The translations under genes were made by a program, and so were the position numbers. Shown here in pieces: positions 23,331 through 35,523 of a stretch of 64,000 nucleotides of DNA; position 1 is the stretch's first letter, and each line of letters opens with the position of its first letter. This DNA is from Capra hircus (taxonomy: Eukaryota > Chordata > Mammalia > Artiodactyla > Bovidae), in assembly GCF_001704415.2 (NCBI RefSeq), contig NC_030816.1:82896713-82960712 (forward strand), in the 5' to 3' direction. Under the pieces are notes generated by a model that searched no databases, was not told where the DNA came from, and was given only the letters and a program-made list of their open reading frames with translations.

Positions 23331-25471
23331 AAGGAGTGCTATGACCTCCCAAGGCCCCCAAGACTGTCCAGCCTACTCCAGGTTCCATTCAGTGACAAGA
23401 ACTTTTTGAGATGACCAGAAAAACAGAAGTACACATCAGTTTTGCCCTCCGAGAGCTCCTACTGTATAAGACCAATCATACCTCTACATCAAAATAATTC
23501 CTCTTGCCAAGTTTTTGTTCTGACACAGAAATGAGGACGCATAAGTTAAGGACACTTACAACAACAGCTCTGAAATGTATTCTAGCCATTCACTATTTGA
23601 TTCACTTTGAAGTGTCACGGCAAGTCCATGAACTTGATTTTCCCACTTGAGAGCTCAGAGCTTTGTCTAAGAAGTACAGAAAAGTTAAATAACTGCAGAG
23701 TAAGCTTCCTTTACTGATGAGGGCAGGATGAGATCAAGAGCCTATAAAATATTTTTGGAATTTGCTAGAATTTGGGTAGGGCTGTCACTTTGTTCATGAC
23801 ACTGTCTTACTTTAGTCCTATCCCATAGAACTAAAGTCTGCCTGGGTGAGCCCGCCCTCTCTGCTGGAGATTTGCTTATGGTCAGAGGCTAGACAGATGT
23901 TTTATGGAAAGGTTGTTTTGTATAGTCAGAACTCAAGTGTTCCCTCATATACTAAAAAAGAAAAAAAAAATGATAATGAGACCTTAAGATAGAAGGAAAA
24001 GGTCAGTATCTGAGAATCCATGAGGAAACATATTAATACCAAGCAAATCCCTGAGCAGGAAGTGGGTTGCATAAAATTCTGGCTGACGTGGCACAGACAT
24101 TCCTGAAACCCTGGCGATGGAACTCGCCATGATGGCCTAGGATAGGGTTACAGGAACGTCATGTGTCGGGTAATTGATCAAACCATTAAAAATAGCAGCA
24201 TAAAAGTTTAGAGCTTTGATGTGCTTGATTCTTTTCAAGCTGGACTTGCAAGAGTGCTGATGTGCATCTTTGCAAAGTTCTATAAAATTGTGGTGAGAAA
24301 AGGGAAATTTATATTGGAGCTCCGCCACCCATCAGCTGAATTTCCATTGCCCTGTTCCCTAGACTGTCTTGCTGGCTGCTGGCTGACTGGGACCTGGGGA
24401 AGCAAAGCCTGGAGCTCAAGTCCAAATGGACGAGGCTCACCTTGGCCACTGCTGGGAAATTCACCAGAGGAGGACATCTTCACCGGGAAAGGTGAAGACA
24501 CGTGTGCGACGCGGGTACGAGGAGAGAAAGCCCCAAACCACTGATGAACTGTCCTGTGGCAGAGATGATGGATGGTTTTGCGAGCAGAGGCAAGCTCCTC
24601 CCTGTCAGAGAGCAGAGAAGAGAATGAATCTACCTAATGGCTTTCCCGTGTGTAAGAATGGCTACCCCAGGACTTCAGGGAACCTCAAAATATTTATAAA
24701 GCAGCGCTTCTAGGGTCCTCTAAAACACACTGCCCCTGTTGCCTTGCCCACAAATGTAGTGACCGAGCAGTGCTGATTCATAGAGCCTTGTCTCAACTTG
24801 CAGATCAGGGATCACTTGTGTAAAAGAGGTGGGAACCCTGTCCCATGTTTGGGAAAAACCAGGTTGTTATCTTTTAAATCATTGCCTTGGTATTCCTCTT
24901 GCTTTAATGGGTTTTTCTTTCACTGATTTGTTTGGCTTTTCTTCTCTTACCCCATGTTCCAGGGGAAAACGAAGGGGAGGGAGACTGTGTCCCTGGAGGA
25001 GTCTGCCTGTTCTTGGGCAGACTCCACTGCACAAGAGGGTGCCCTGGTGAGGGGCACCTGTGGGCTGAAGCCCTCCCCCCAACCCCAGGTCTCCCGCAAG
25101 CTCTACCAAGCCCTGGGCCCTGGCAGCCTTTTCCTCATTTATCCTCATAGATGTGTAATCGACACCTGTTAGGGGAACCTTCCACTCCTTCCCCAAGGAT
25201 GCCATATGTACCGAGGGTGCCCTGTCTGTAGCCCCTCTTCTCATTGAGCCCTGGTTCAGACCAGCCTACCTCCAGGCCCTCCCCCCACCCTGTCCTGTCC
25301 CTAATGCTGGAGGCACCCCAGCTACAGGGCTTAGAACACAGAGATGGGCAGGGACAGGCCATCTGTGATGTGCTGGGTGAATCGTATCTGTTGGAATGGC
25401 CGGGTGGGTCCTGGCTCATGGATAGATCCTGTGCTGGTAGCTGTGTGCTCCTGTGTGTGTGTGAGAGAGAG

Positions 25472-25512
<41 letters not shown>

Positions 25513-26227
25513 ACGCTGACGGGTCCATGTGGACTCCATGTAGGGGTGTTTGCCCTTGTGTCATGAACTCAGACAGTCCAGGCTTTTGTTCCCCTGAACC
25601 ATCCCAGGATTGGGAGGAACAGAAGAGGGACAGCTAGAAATGGAGCAGGTTGCTGGAAAGGCAGGCAGGGAGGTAGAACTGTGGGAATGCGATGCTGGCT
25701 CAGCCTGGGCGAGGGTACTGTGTGTTCGGGCTCCGCCTCTATGCCCTGCAGAGGGTGGGGTGGGAGGCTGTGCCCTAGAGACCTGACCTAGTTTGGAAAA
25801 ACAGTGACTCAGAGAGCAGAATAGGTGGGAAAGAGTTCTGCAGTAGACACGAGGCATCTTGTCTAGACAACCCCATCTTTGCCCCTAAAGAGCTGCATGA
25901 CTCCTGGAATTGCTGGAGAGCCACCTCTGCGGAGAACCTTCGGCAGTGCCATTACTGGTGCCTTGATATGCTTCAACCTCTGGGTTGAACCACTTTTGCA
26001 CACACAGACATTTAGGAACAAACGCAGGACAGAGGAGACAAATGAGTCCTGACATGGAGAATCTGGAATATTTCAGAAGGTTCCCATATACAGCAACCAA
26101 CATAAGCAGCTGCAAATGTCAAGGGAATGGAAAACCACCCTGCTGGAGCCAGTAGACCTTCCAGGTGCTCTGCAGATAAAGAGACTTTTCTAGGAGGTAT
26201 GTAATCTAAAAATATCTACTCCAAATA
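23331..26227. other. 2.9 kb of largely unique sequence, no gene supported
   Basis: This is the longest repeat-poor stretch. Frames of 60-134 codons occur on both strands, but they overlap one another, several run through the TG microsatellite, and none shows a domain or paired splice sites. 23580-23700 faintly resembles an old MIR-type repeat. Confidence 0.4.
25452..25511 (+). repeat. (TG)n microsatellite with an internal GA block
   Basis: TG repeats are interrupted by a GAGAGAGAGAGAG block at about 25463-25475. The frames crossing it translate to low-complexity (CV)n or (HT)n and are not genes. Confidence 0.95.
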
Positions 26228-26760
26228 GCCTTTTTAAAAATATTAGTTTTTATTGGCATGAGGTTGCCTTTTTGGAATATAGAGCTTCCCTGGTGCCTCA
26301 GACGGTGAAGAATCTGCCTGCAATGTGGGAGACCTGGGTTTGATCCCTGGGTTGGGAAGATCCCCCTGGAAGAGGGAATGGCTACCCGCTTCTTGCCTGG
26401 AGAATTCCATGGAGAGAGGAGCCTGGCGGGCTACAGACTATGGGATTGCAAACAGCGACTAACACTTTCAGTTTCATAGGTGCTTTAAAATGTTGTGTTA
26501 GTTTCTGCCGTACAGCAAAATGCATCAGCGACCCTTATACATATCCCCTCTGTTTTGGATTTCCTTCCCATTCAGGTCACAGAGCCCTGAGCAGAGCTTC
26601 CTGTGCTGTGCAGTAGCTTCTCATTAGTTAATCTATTTTATACACAGTGTCAAGATCGTATACACCTCAATCCCAACCTCCCAATCCATCCCACTCCCCT
26701 TCCCCACTGGTATCCATAGGTCCAAACAATCTTTTTTATTCCTTGTGAGTATTTTAATGT
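26228..26760 (-). mobile_element. L1 3' UTR fragment, split by a SINE
   Basis: Antisense ruminant L1 3' end: 'tttttattggcatgaggttg', then after the SINE 'aaaatgttgtgttagtttctgc', 'gtacagcaaaatgca' and 'ttcctgtgctgtgcagtag'. The same segment type recurs at 32925 and 48722. Confidence 0.75.
26283..26471 (+). mobile_element. Bov-tA SINE in L1
   Basis: It runs from AGCTTCCCTGGTGCCTCAG to 'gcgactaacactttca', and the L1 3' UTR continues on both sides. Confidence 0.9.
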
Positions 26761-26777
26761 TCCCATCGCGTAACGCT

Positions 26778-26812
26778 TTTATTTATTTATTTATTTATTT
26801 ATTTATTTTTTA
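26778..26812 (+). repeat. (ATTT)n simple repeat
   Basis: About eight ATTT units end in a T run, just beyond the L1 3' UTR fragment. Confidence 0.9.
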
Positions 26813-27951
26813 GAATGTAAAGGTAAAGCCTCTTTCCAGAACCCTGCTCCATGGCTATCTAGAACTGGCCTCTACAAACATCCAGTCCAAGATGCCTCCT
26901 GCAGGGCAGGGAAGGAAGGTTGTCTTGGATATTGTTAAACAACAGGGTAACAAGAAGCGTTTTCCCACTGGAATAAGGTCCCTGCCCTCAGCTGAGGGCT
27001 TCCCTGTGGTCCCAACCACTGTTTGATCTTTTCTTTTCCATCTGGAGTTGAAATGAATGATCCAGATCAGTGGTATGAAAATCATGGTCTGCAAAAGACT
27101 GAATTGGAAGCTGGCTGGGTCCCTGTGCCTCGTTAAAGCAAACAAATGTTATGAGCAGTTGAAACACCCTTAGAGACACTGTGTTTACATGTCTAACTTC
27201 TAACAACAAAGGAAACTAGAATGGGTTAGACTGGAGGTCTGGATCTCGTTGCCAGCAACACGACCAGTGCTCTCAGAGAACTGAGAGTCATTGCTTCTCT
27301 GTGTCTCCTGTCACTGCTCTCAACACTGATCCTCTTAATTTCCAGTTTCCTGGCCCCTTCCTTCCTTGGTCTTCCTAATGGCAAATGGCTTATTCCCACT
27401 GAAAGGTTCCTGGTCTCTGTAGTGAGGTTTGCTGAGTGGCTGTAACCTGACCACTCTCTGGTTTGTTTCAGAGAGGGAACTTGCCACTGTCTGCAGTAGC
27501 AAGGCTGGTGTCTGGGGTCCTTATGAAATTAGGAAACATTTTCATTCTTCTTTAGCATGCTCTAGTTTTTACCATTCCTTCAGGGGTAAGATTTAACTTT
27601 CTGTTGTTTTTTTTTTTTCCATTTGGAGACAATCCTTGTATATAAAGAAAATTACTGACAGTTATGTCCCCTAATTTCAGAATTATATGACCCAATTTCT
27701 TCTGTTATGAGATGTGACATCAGTTCTGCACAGAGTGGGTTTGATTTACAGTTATAAGTGAGAAAGACGCATCCAGAATTGGTCCAAAGGCTCGTCAACT
27801 ATCTTTGAGGTTTTGTTTATTAGTTAGTTTGCTTTTTAGAGGTTGTATAAAAAATAGTTTTCCCATGAATTTTGATCTTCATTAGAAGTTCCACAGAAAA
27901 GAGATATCACAATAAAACTGATGAAGCTATTGGGGCCTGATAAGAAAATAA
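26813..27951. other. Unique sequence, no gene seen
   Basis: A T run lies at about 27606-27618. Minus frames at 26855-27145 and 26988-27209 overlap and have no domain. Confidence 0.4.
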
Positions 27952-28042
27952 TGTATATATATATATATAGAGAGAGAGAGAGACAGAGAGAGAGAGAGAC
28001 AGAGACAGACAGACAGACAGACAGAGAGAATGAGAGAAAGAG
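27952..28042 (+). repeat. Compound microsatellite (TA)n-(GA)n-(GACA)n
   Basis: TA repeats are followed by GAGA tracts, then GACA units and a decayed AG-rich end. It lies just upstream of an old L1. Confidence 0.93.
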
Positions 28043-29107
28043 GTGACACAAATTACTGTATCAGGAATTAGAGAGGTGGTTTCTGGAAATATTAGAATAT
28101 ATTATAAATAACTTTGTGCTAATATATTTGACAACTTAGATGAAGTAAAAAAAATCCTTTAAAGATACAAACTGCCAAAGAAATAACCTGAAACACCCTA
28201 TGCTTTTTAAATAAATCAAAATTTTAGTTCAAAACTTCCTCACAAGAAAAACTCCAGACCCTGGTTGCTTCACTGGTAAATCATACCAAAATTTAAGGAG
28301 GAAATAATATTAACTCTTTACAAACTCTTCCAGAAAATTTTAAGGAAAAGAATACCTTTAAACTAGTTCTATGAGGCTAACAGTATGCTGGTAATAAAAC
28401 CAGATAAAGATATCACAAAAAAAGAAATTTATAAATCAATAACCTTCATGAACATAACTGTAAAAACATTTAACAAAACTTTAGCAAATCAAGTCTGGTA
28501 ATATATAAACAAAACATAAAAAGGATCATGGCCCTTATGACCAAGTGTGTTTTATCCCAAGAATGCAAGATTGGTTTGACATTCAAAAATCTTTCCATTC
28601 GTTTCACCATATTACACACTTATAAAGAAAAATCATATGATACTCTGATTAAATGCAGAAAAATACATTAGAAAAAAATCACATCTATTCATGATAAAAA
28701 CTATCAACAAACTAGGGGTAAAAAAGAACTTTCTCAGACTTGACAGGGTATCTAGAAAATATGTACAGATAATATCAAACTTCATGGTGAAAAACTGAAC
28801 GCTTTCTCCCTAAGGATCAGGAACAAGACAATTATGTCCACTGACATCACTTCCATTCATCATTATTCTAGCCAGGGTAATAAGGCAAGAAAAACAAACA
28901 GAAGCATCCAGATTGGAAAGAATTATGTATATGGAAAAATGGAATCTATAAAAAAGCTACCAGATGTAATAAGTGAATTTAGCAAGTCTGCGAAGATACA
29001 AATGAATATATACAAGATTCAACTGTATTTCTACATAATAGAAATGAATAATTGGAAGCTGAAATTAATTTTAAAAATCATCTACAATTTCACTCAGATA
29101 TAATATG

Positions 29108-29383
29108 CTGCTACTGTTGCTGTTTAGTTGCTAAACAACAACTGAAGTCAGTCGTGTCTTTAGTCAGTTGCTAAACAGCAACTTCAGTCAGTCGTGTCTG
29201 ACTTTTCTGCGACCCTATGGACTGTGGCCTGCCAGGCTCCTCTGTCCATGGGATGTCTCGGGCAAGAATACTGGAGTGGGTTGCGATTTCCTCCTCCAGA
29301 GGCTCTTCCTGAGCCAGGGGTCAAGCTTGTATCTCCTGCTTGGCAGGCAGATTCTTTGCCACTGAGTCAGCCGGGAAGCCCCC
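29108..29383 (-). mobile_element. Bov-tA SINE with a duplicated 3' end, in L1
   Basis: A reverse-complement SINE whose left (3') end carries two copies of a 36-40-base unit (29125-29160 and 29161-29200) built on 'ttgctaaac'. The flanks ATATAATAT and ATATAACAT are a probable 9-bp TSD with one mismatch. Confidence 0.88.
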
Positions 29384-30440
29384 AAATATAACATAGTTAA
29401 GGATAAATCTGACAAAAGACGTCAAAGATTGGTGCACTAAAGACTGCAAAGCATTGCTTCATTTAAAAACATTTTAAAGACAGAATGAAAGGGGAGAATA
29501 GACTGTGTTCACAGGTCAGAAGACTCAACATAGCTAAAGGCATCAGTTCTCCCCAGTTTGATCAATGCAATTTCAACGAAATCTCATCAGGATGTTTTTC
29601 ATAGAAATTCACAAGCTGACTCTAGAATTCATATGGAAATTCACCTGAAATACCTAAAATTCTTTGGAGAAGAAAGAGCAGAGTTGAATAATACACCCTC
29701 TAACTTCAAGACATTATAAAGAAATGATAAGAAACAATAATCAAGACTGTGGTATTGGAAGATACGTAGAACAGAGGAATAGAGAATAGATCATCTAGAA
29801 ACTGACTCTCATATATTGGGACAACTGATTTTGAAAAGTGTGCAATGGCACTTCAGTGGAGGAAAGGTAGTCTTTTCTACAGATTTTGGTGGAATCATTG
29901 GATATTCTTATTGGGGAAGAAATCTTTGGTTTACGTTTCACACACTGTATATGATGTAACTCAGACTGTAAACTTAAATGTAAAAATCTAAAAAGTCTTT
30001 TTTATAAAAGTTTTTTTGAATTTTTATAAAAAACTATAAAACTTCTAGAGGGAACACAGAAGACAAATATTTGTAACCTTGGGTTAGGCTATGATTTCTT
30101 ATTCACAATACCTAAAAGCACTAATTGGTAGATTAGACTTTATCAGAACTTTTGCATTTCAACAAAAACTATTAAAAAATTTATAGATAATCTGCCATGT
30201 ACATAGAGAAAGTCTTTGCAAGCATACATTTGACATTGGACTTGTTTCCAAAATATATAAAGAGCCCTTAAAAGTCAAAATAAGAACAGCCCGATAAAAA
30301 TGGGCAAAAGCCTTGAAAGACGCCTCACCAAAGAAGAGATGTGAATGGCAAAGAAGCACAAGAAAAGATATTCAACATCATTAATCTTTAAGAAAATGAA
30401 AGATAAAACTATAGTGAGATACAGCTTACACATCTATTAG

Positions 30441-30642
30441 TGTTAGTTGCTCAATCGTGTCCAACTCTTTACAACCCCATGGACTATAGCCCACTAGGCT
30501 CCTCTGTCCATGGAATTCTCCAGGCAAGAATACTGGAGTGGGTTGCCATTTCCTCCTCCAGGGGATCTTCCTGACCCAGGGATTGAACCCAGGTCTCTTG
30601 CATTGCAGACAGATTCTTTACTGTCTGAGCCACCAGGGAAGC
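30441..30642 (-). mobile_element. Bov-tA SINE in L1
   Basis: This is a reverse-complement SINE with a perfect 13-bp TSD, ACACATCTATTAG, at 30428-30440 and 30643-30655. The L1 resumes on both sides. Confidence 0.95.
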
Positions 30643-31524
30643 ACACATCTATTAGACTGACAAAAATTAAAAAGACTAACCCTCCTAAGTATCGGCAAAT
30701 ATACGGAGGATCTGGAATGTTTATCCGCTGCAGGGAGGAGTGTAAACTGTTACAACCTTTTCAGAAGCTGTAGTTAAATGTATACCTACAACTTGACCCA
30801 GCAATTCCACTCCTAGACAATTACTCAGGAGAAATAAAAGCGTTATGTCCATACAAAACCTTGCACATAAAATGTTCATAGCAGCTTTGTTTCTAACAGC
30901 TCGATATAATAGCTCAAAACTGCAAACAAATTAAATGATCAAGAGCAGATCAGCAGTTGCCTGGGGAAGGAGAGTGGGTGGTAAGGAAGATTTCAACAGG
31001 CCATGGGGATCTTTTTAGGGTGATGGCTATTTTCATGACCTTAATTGCAGCGATGGTTTCATGAATTTATACAAACATTGAAGCATCACATTATTTTTAA
31101 TATAATTAATGCAATATATTAATATAATTGCATTTTAAATAATCGACTTAATACAGTTAAGTTGATGGCCTGTCAGTTACACCACAATATAACTTAAAAA
31201 AATTGTATACTGTACTGAAGCTTAAAGACTGGTGCCAAGTATGATGCTCCAAATTTCCTAACTCTTTGCAAACATTTCAGAAAGAAAATAGCCCAAAACG
31301 TGAGTGATGATATTAGCCACTGGACTCTTCTATTATTTTATAAACATCTGTCTGAATGTTAGTCCAAGTCACTTCTGGTATTTCTATCACTCAGGAGTCT
31401 CAGAGCAGGGCAGCAAATGTGCCCTTTGTTCTATTCATGGGGGGAATGATTGGATTGAGAGGTGAGTTAAGGAAGGCTGGTGTCAGGGGTCAGAAGCCAA
31501 AGGTGAAAAGTGCTCTCTTCAAAA

Positions 31525-31728
31525 GTGAAGTGAAGTCGTTCAGTCGTGTCCGACTCTTTGCGACCCCATGGACTGTAGGCTACCAGGATTCTCCGCCCAT
31601 GGGATTTTCCAGGCAAGGGTACTGGAGTGGGGTGCCTCCTTTTCCAGGGGATGTTCCCAACCCAGAGATTGAACCCAGGTCTCCAGCACTGCAGACAGAC
31701 GCTTTACCATCTGAGCCAGCAGGGAAGC
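31525..31728 (-). mobile_element. Bov-tA SINE
   Basis: It begins with the TGAAGTGAAGTCGTTCAGTC tail and ends in the reversed head 'gagccagcagggaagca'. The TSD is not clear. Confidence 0.9.
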
Positions 31729-32775
31729 ATCATCTACTCAGTGCCTCACATTCAGCTACAGAGGGGGGCATGCTATGATATAAGGATGCTGTGGACTAGA
31801 GCATTCTCAGCAGGAGACCCCCGCCCGCCCGCCTTCAACACAGAACGTTCAAAGTCACCACAAGCTGGCTGGATCTGGCCTGACTCCAGGGTTGGCCCGG
31901 GGTTCCCTCCAATGGCTCTTTCCTCTGTGTGAACCAGGCAACTCACAAACATCAAGTGCTTGTCGCAAGTAGGCTAAGTTTATGTAGGTTAATGGCTTAA
32001 ATCCTGTTCTGTTGGCAAAGAGGTGGGTATGAGCACAGTCTGGAGCCCACCCAGTTTGCTCAGAACTTTTCTGGATTCATCACTGAAGGTGCCTTGTTCC
32101 CAGAAGGCCCTGGTCCCTGGCAAGCCTGCAGGTAGCTCTATCAGCACTCTCTGTTCCATCAGGACACCTCTGCTTCAGAAAAGCCCAGGAAGCATCATCA
32201 TCTGTGAGGCAGGGAGTGTGCACCAGATGAGAAAGACGTGATGAGAGCTTAACTGAGGCCCCCAGTGCAGACTCTGTTCCCCTTTCAAGGAGGAATGATG
32301 TTAAATGACAAAGAAATAACGGCCAACGTGACAGTGAAAACATCTATGAAAACCTTCTCCGCTGAGGATTCAGAAGGTAACGCAACCAGCCCTCCCTGGC
32401 CCTCCATGGCCAATTATTCTCCCTTCTTTTACTCCAAAAATAGATGGACTCCTGGGGTTTCTCTCCCCAAGAGACTCCCTCTCTCGGCCACTGGTCTCAC
32501 TGGTCACTGACACCTCTCTTCAGGCGGCAGCCCCCAGGAGGCCGACTAGGAATCATAGCTAATGGTCCATAACTTAGAAACCCGGCAGGGCTTATCTGTG
32601 CTCAGCATTGACTGTCATTCTCTCAGTAGTCTTTCCCGTAAGCTGGTTTTTCGAGGGGCCAAGCAGGCCTGTTTGCGGCCGGCCTCCTAGTGCAGGCGGA
32701 GGGCCTGCCTCCGGGCCCACTGCTGGCTGGACGCCTCAGGCGCTCTGAGGTCTTGGGCATGGGTTCCAGCTTCTG
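31729..32775. other. Unique sequence, no gene seen
   Basis: Frames on both strands (31773-31955, 32023-32241, 32080-32343, 32265-32510) overlap without a recognisable domain. GC rises at about 32520-32740, but there is no CpG-island-like run. Confidence 0.4.
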
Positions 32776-32900
32776 TGTGTCTGGGTTTCCTCTTCTAGAA
32801 TGGAGATAATAGTAGTGCCTGCCTGGTGGGTGATTCAAGAACCGAGTTAGCATTTGTAAAGTGCTCAGATGAATGCTGGGCACACAGGGAGCCCACAGAC
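32776..32900 (+). repeat. MIR SINE fragment
   Basis: The motif order is MIR-like: 'gtttcctcttctagaatgga', 'gataatagtagtgcctgcc', 'aagtgctcagatgaatgctgg'. Confidence 0.65.
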
Positions 32901-32924
32901 ATGTTTGTTGAACACAACACATAA

Positions 32925-33535
32925 TTACTAAAGCACAGTTGATTTACAATGTTGTGCTAATCACTGCTGTTCAGCAAAGTGACTCAGTTCTGCATGTGTG
33001 AGCTCTGTCGCCTCAGCCGAGTCCAACTCTTTGTGACCCCTTGGACTGCAACCCTCCAGGCTCCTCTGTCCATGGGATTCTCCAGGCAAGAATAATGGAG
33101 TAGGGGTACCATTCCCTCCTCCAGGGGATCTTCCTGACCTGGGGATTGAACCCAAGTCTCTTATGTCTCCTGCATTGGCAGGCGGGTTCTTTACCACTAG
33201 AACCAACTGAGAAGCATTTGCTCAAATATGTGTCCATTGAGTCAGTGATGCTGACATATATAACCTCATATATGATATATGGGTGATCTAACCTGACATA
33301 TATACAACCTCAGTTATGTATATATATCTATGTATATATACATATATATGTTTTTTTCTAATACTCTTTTCAATCACGGTTTATCTCAGGATACTGAATA
33401 CACTTCCTTGTGCTGTACAGGAGGACCTCGTTGTTTATCCACCCTGTATGTAAGAGTTTGCATCCCCGACTCCCAAGCCTTGCCTCCCCCTTGGCAGCCG
33501 CCTGTCTGTCCTCCGTGTCTGCACAACATGTAATT
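32925..33535 (-). mobile_element. L1 3' UTR, split by a composite SINE
   Basis: Left part: 'agttgatttacaatgttgtg' and 'cagcaaagtgactcag'. Right part, from about 33253: an AT-rich (TATA)n stretch, then 'tccttgtgctgtacaggagg' and 'ttgtttatccaccctgtatg', all antisense. Confidence 0.72.
32991..33252 (-). mobile_element. Composite Bov-tA plus BovB unit (ART2-like)
   Basis: A reverse-complement Bov-tA (32991-33215) continues without spacer into a short antisense BovB piece ('tgctcaaatatgtgtccatt'). The same junction occurs at 34374, so the unit is probably a SINE subfamily that mobilises as one piece. Confidence 0.75.
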
Positions 33536-34144
33536 TTTAGCAACTGCCTAGAAGCAAACGCAAAGCACAAGCGTCCTCTTCATCTAACGGCTCGGTACCT
33601 CTCGGCTGTTGGTTCTCGTCCAGAGACTCACTAAGCTGATGTGTCTTATGGAAACTCATGATGTCTTGTGGAAACTGCCCCCATGGCAACAAAGCCAGCA
33701 GTCTGCCAGCTTCAAGCAGGAACGGTATCTGGCTGTGTGAACAGCATCTGTTTCATTTTCAGAGAAGAGCCTCTAAACTCATCAACTGTCCAACTTAAGG
33801 CCAAGCTCAAAACTTTTAACTAAGGGCACGGTTCAGTCTGTGCCAATGTCTACAAAATTCTTAAATTTGAAGATGTGAGGAAATGGGCAAAAACACTGGA
33901 ATTTAAGGGAAACGTTGCCATTCTTTTCAATGAATGTTGACCTCACCCTGTGTTTCTCCATTTCCTGCCACACCAGGGACATTTTTCCCACGAGAGCAGC
34001 TCACTTGGAGCGGTGATCAGGGGTGGAGAGGCAGCCACGTGAACCGAGGAGGGAATATTCTGAACGTTCCATAGCTAGACATCACCTTAAGAAATAGTGA
34101 AGCATTTCAGAGCACAAACTAGAAAAAAGAGAGCTTTTAGGTGC
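33536..34144. other. Unique sequence, no gene seen
   Basis: No repeat or coding signature is recognised. Confidence 0.45.
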
Positions 34145-34153
34145 AGTAAATCA

Positions 34154-34445
34154 TTGTTGCTATTCAGCCTCTAAGTCATGTCAGACTCTGGGACCCCACA
34201 GACTGTAGCCCACCAGGCTCCTCTGTCCATGGGATTTTCCAGCAAGAACACTGGAGTGGGTTGCCATTTCCTCCTCCAGAGGATCTTCCTGACCCAGGGA
34301 TTGAACCCATGTCTCTTGTGTCTCCTGCATTGGCAGGTGGATTCTTTACCACTCGTGCCGCCTGGGAAGTGCTTGCTCAAATTCATGTCCATTGAGTTGG
34401 TGATGCTCTCTAACCATCTCATCCTCTGCTGGCCCCCCACCCCCA
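34154..34445 (-). mobile_element. Composite Bov-tA plus BovB unit (ART2-like)
   Basis: A reverse-complement Bov-tA (to about 34370) runs directly into antisense BovB ('tgctcaaattcatgtccatt' to 'catcctctgctgg'). Near-identical 9-mers flank the whole unit: AGTAAATCA (34145-34153) and AGTAAAACA (34446-34454). This supports a single insertion. Confidence 0.8.
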
Positions 34446-34454
34446 AGTAAAACA

Positions 34455-35305
34455 GGAAGATGTAAACTTTCTGGAAGTACTATGGGCCCAGCAAGTGAAA
34501 AGGACAGACCTCTGTTTTGGAGGAAGCCCCGTGGCTTCAGGGCTCCACGGACACCTGTTACCCAGCAGCTACCTCTCCTGAAATTTGCTCTGGATCCAGG
34601 CAGAAGGTCAGACCTCTTCTGCCACTGGTCCCTGAAGACAGCTGCAGCGGGAGCAGATAAACAGCTTCCTGCCAACTCCAGGACACACGACGTCTCTGTT
34701 CACACTAGGAAAGGTTGTTTCAGTAGGAGATGAACATCAAAGGAACTGGCTTAGCATCCAGCTTTCGCTGCTCAGACAGGGTCTTGGTTCACGTAACCAC
34801 CCTTCTGTGGCCGCTGCTGTAAGCCAAGGAACACAAGTGTCCCAATTTCAGCTTCCAACACAAACTTCCTTAGCTTTGTCTTCTCCCAGATGAGCATTCT
34901 GTCTCTGCAGATGTAAGCCTCCAGGTCCTGGTCTTCCCCTCCAGTAGGATCGCTCAGGATGCAAAGGCCATGGGTTTGCTGGCTTGCTGGTTAAATCGGG
35001 GTTCAGCACCCCTCCCACGGGGCTGGTGCCCACACTTTTCCCCATTAAACTCAGTTCCTTTCATAGCAGCCCGTCTCTTGGCCCCTTTGTTGGGTTGGGG
35101 GCTTTCTCCCAGAGCCATTCAGATGCTCTGGACACCTTCTCACCCTGATGTGCTGGCAGTGGGAGGGCTCCCGAGACCTGGCAATTTACTGAAAAAGAAA
35201 ATCAACACAGACTGAACTTTTGTTTCAAGATTATGATGTCAAATATATTGCTTCTCTTCTGTGCTGCCAAGCAGTTTAGAACTTGCCTTTAATTAGTAGT
35301 GTCCT
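34455..35305. other. Unique sequence, no gene seen
   Basis: Open frames at 34482-34733, 34848-35045 and 34970-35215 have no recognised domain and lie on opposing strands. Confidence 0.4.
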
Positions 35306-35523
35306 AGCTTCCCTGGTGGCTCAATGTAAAAATCCACCTGCCAGTACGGGAGATGCAAGAGATGAGAGTTCAACCCCCGGATCAGGAAGATTCCCCTGGA
35401 GGAGAAAATGGCAAGCCTCTCCAGTATTCTTGCCTGAAAAGTCCCATGGACAGGGGAGCCTGGCAGGCTATACAGTCTATAGGGTCACAAAAGAATCAGA
35501 CATGACTTAGCACTAAACAACAA
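35306..35523 (+). mobile_element. Bov-tA SINE
   Basis: It runs from AGCTTCCCTGGTGGCTCAA to 'cagacatgacttagcact'. The box is decayed to GTTCAACCCCC. Confidence 0.9.

Larger units (their letters stand above)
28130..31205 (+). mobile_element. Old L1 LINE, ORF2 RT region to 3' UTR
   Basis: It reads in sense through L1 ORF2 landmarks ('gaaaaactccagacc', 'ggataaatctgacaaaaga', 'tgacccagcaattccactcc') and into the 3' UTR ('tgcctggggaaggagagtgggtgg' region, about 30960), ending in an A-rich tail near 31202. It is about 2.6 kb without the two SINEs. Dense stops leave no usable frame. Confidence 0.85.

Noticed and set aside
25135..25637. ORFs of 77-134 codons with HT or CV repeats
   Set aside because: They are translations of the TG microsatellite.
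27952..28042. Possible Z-DNA or structural regulatory element
   Set aside because: It is an ordinary compound microsatellite with no supporting context.
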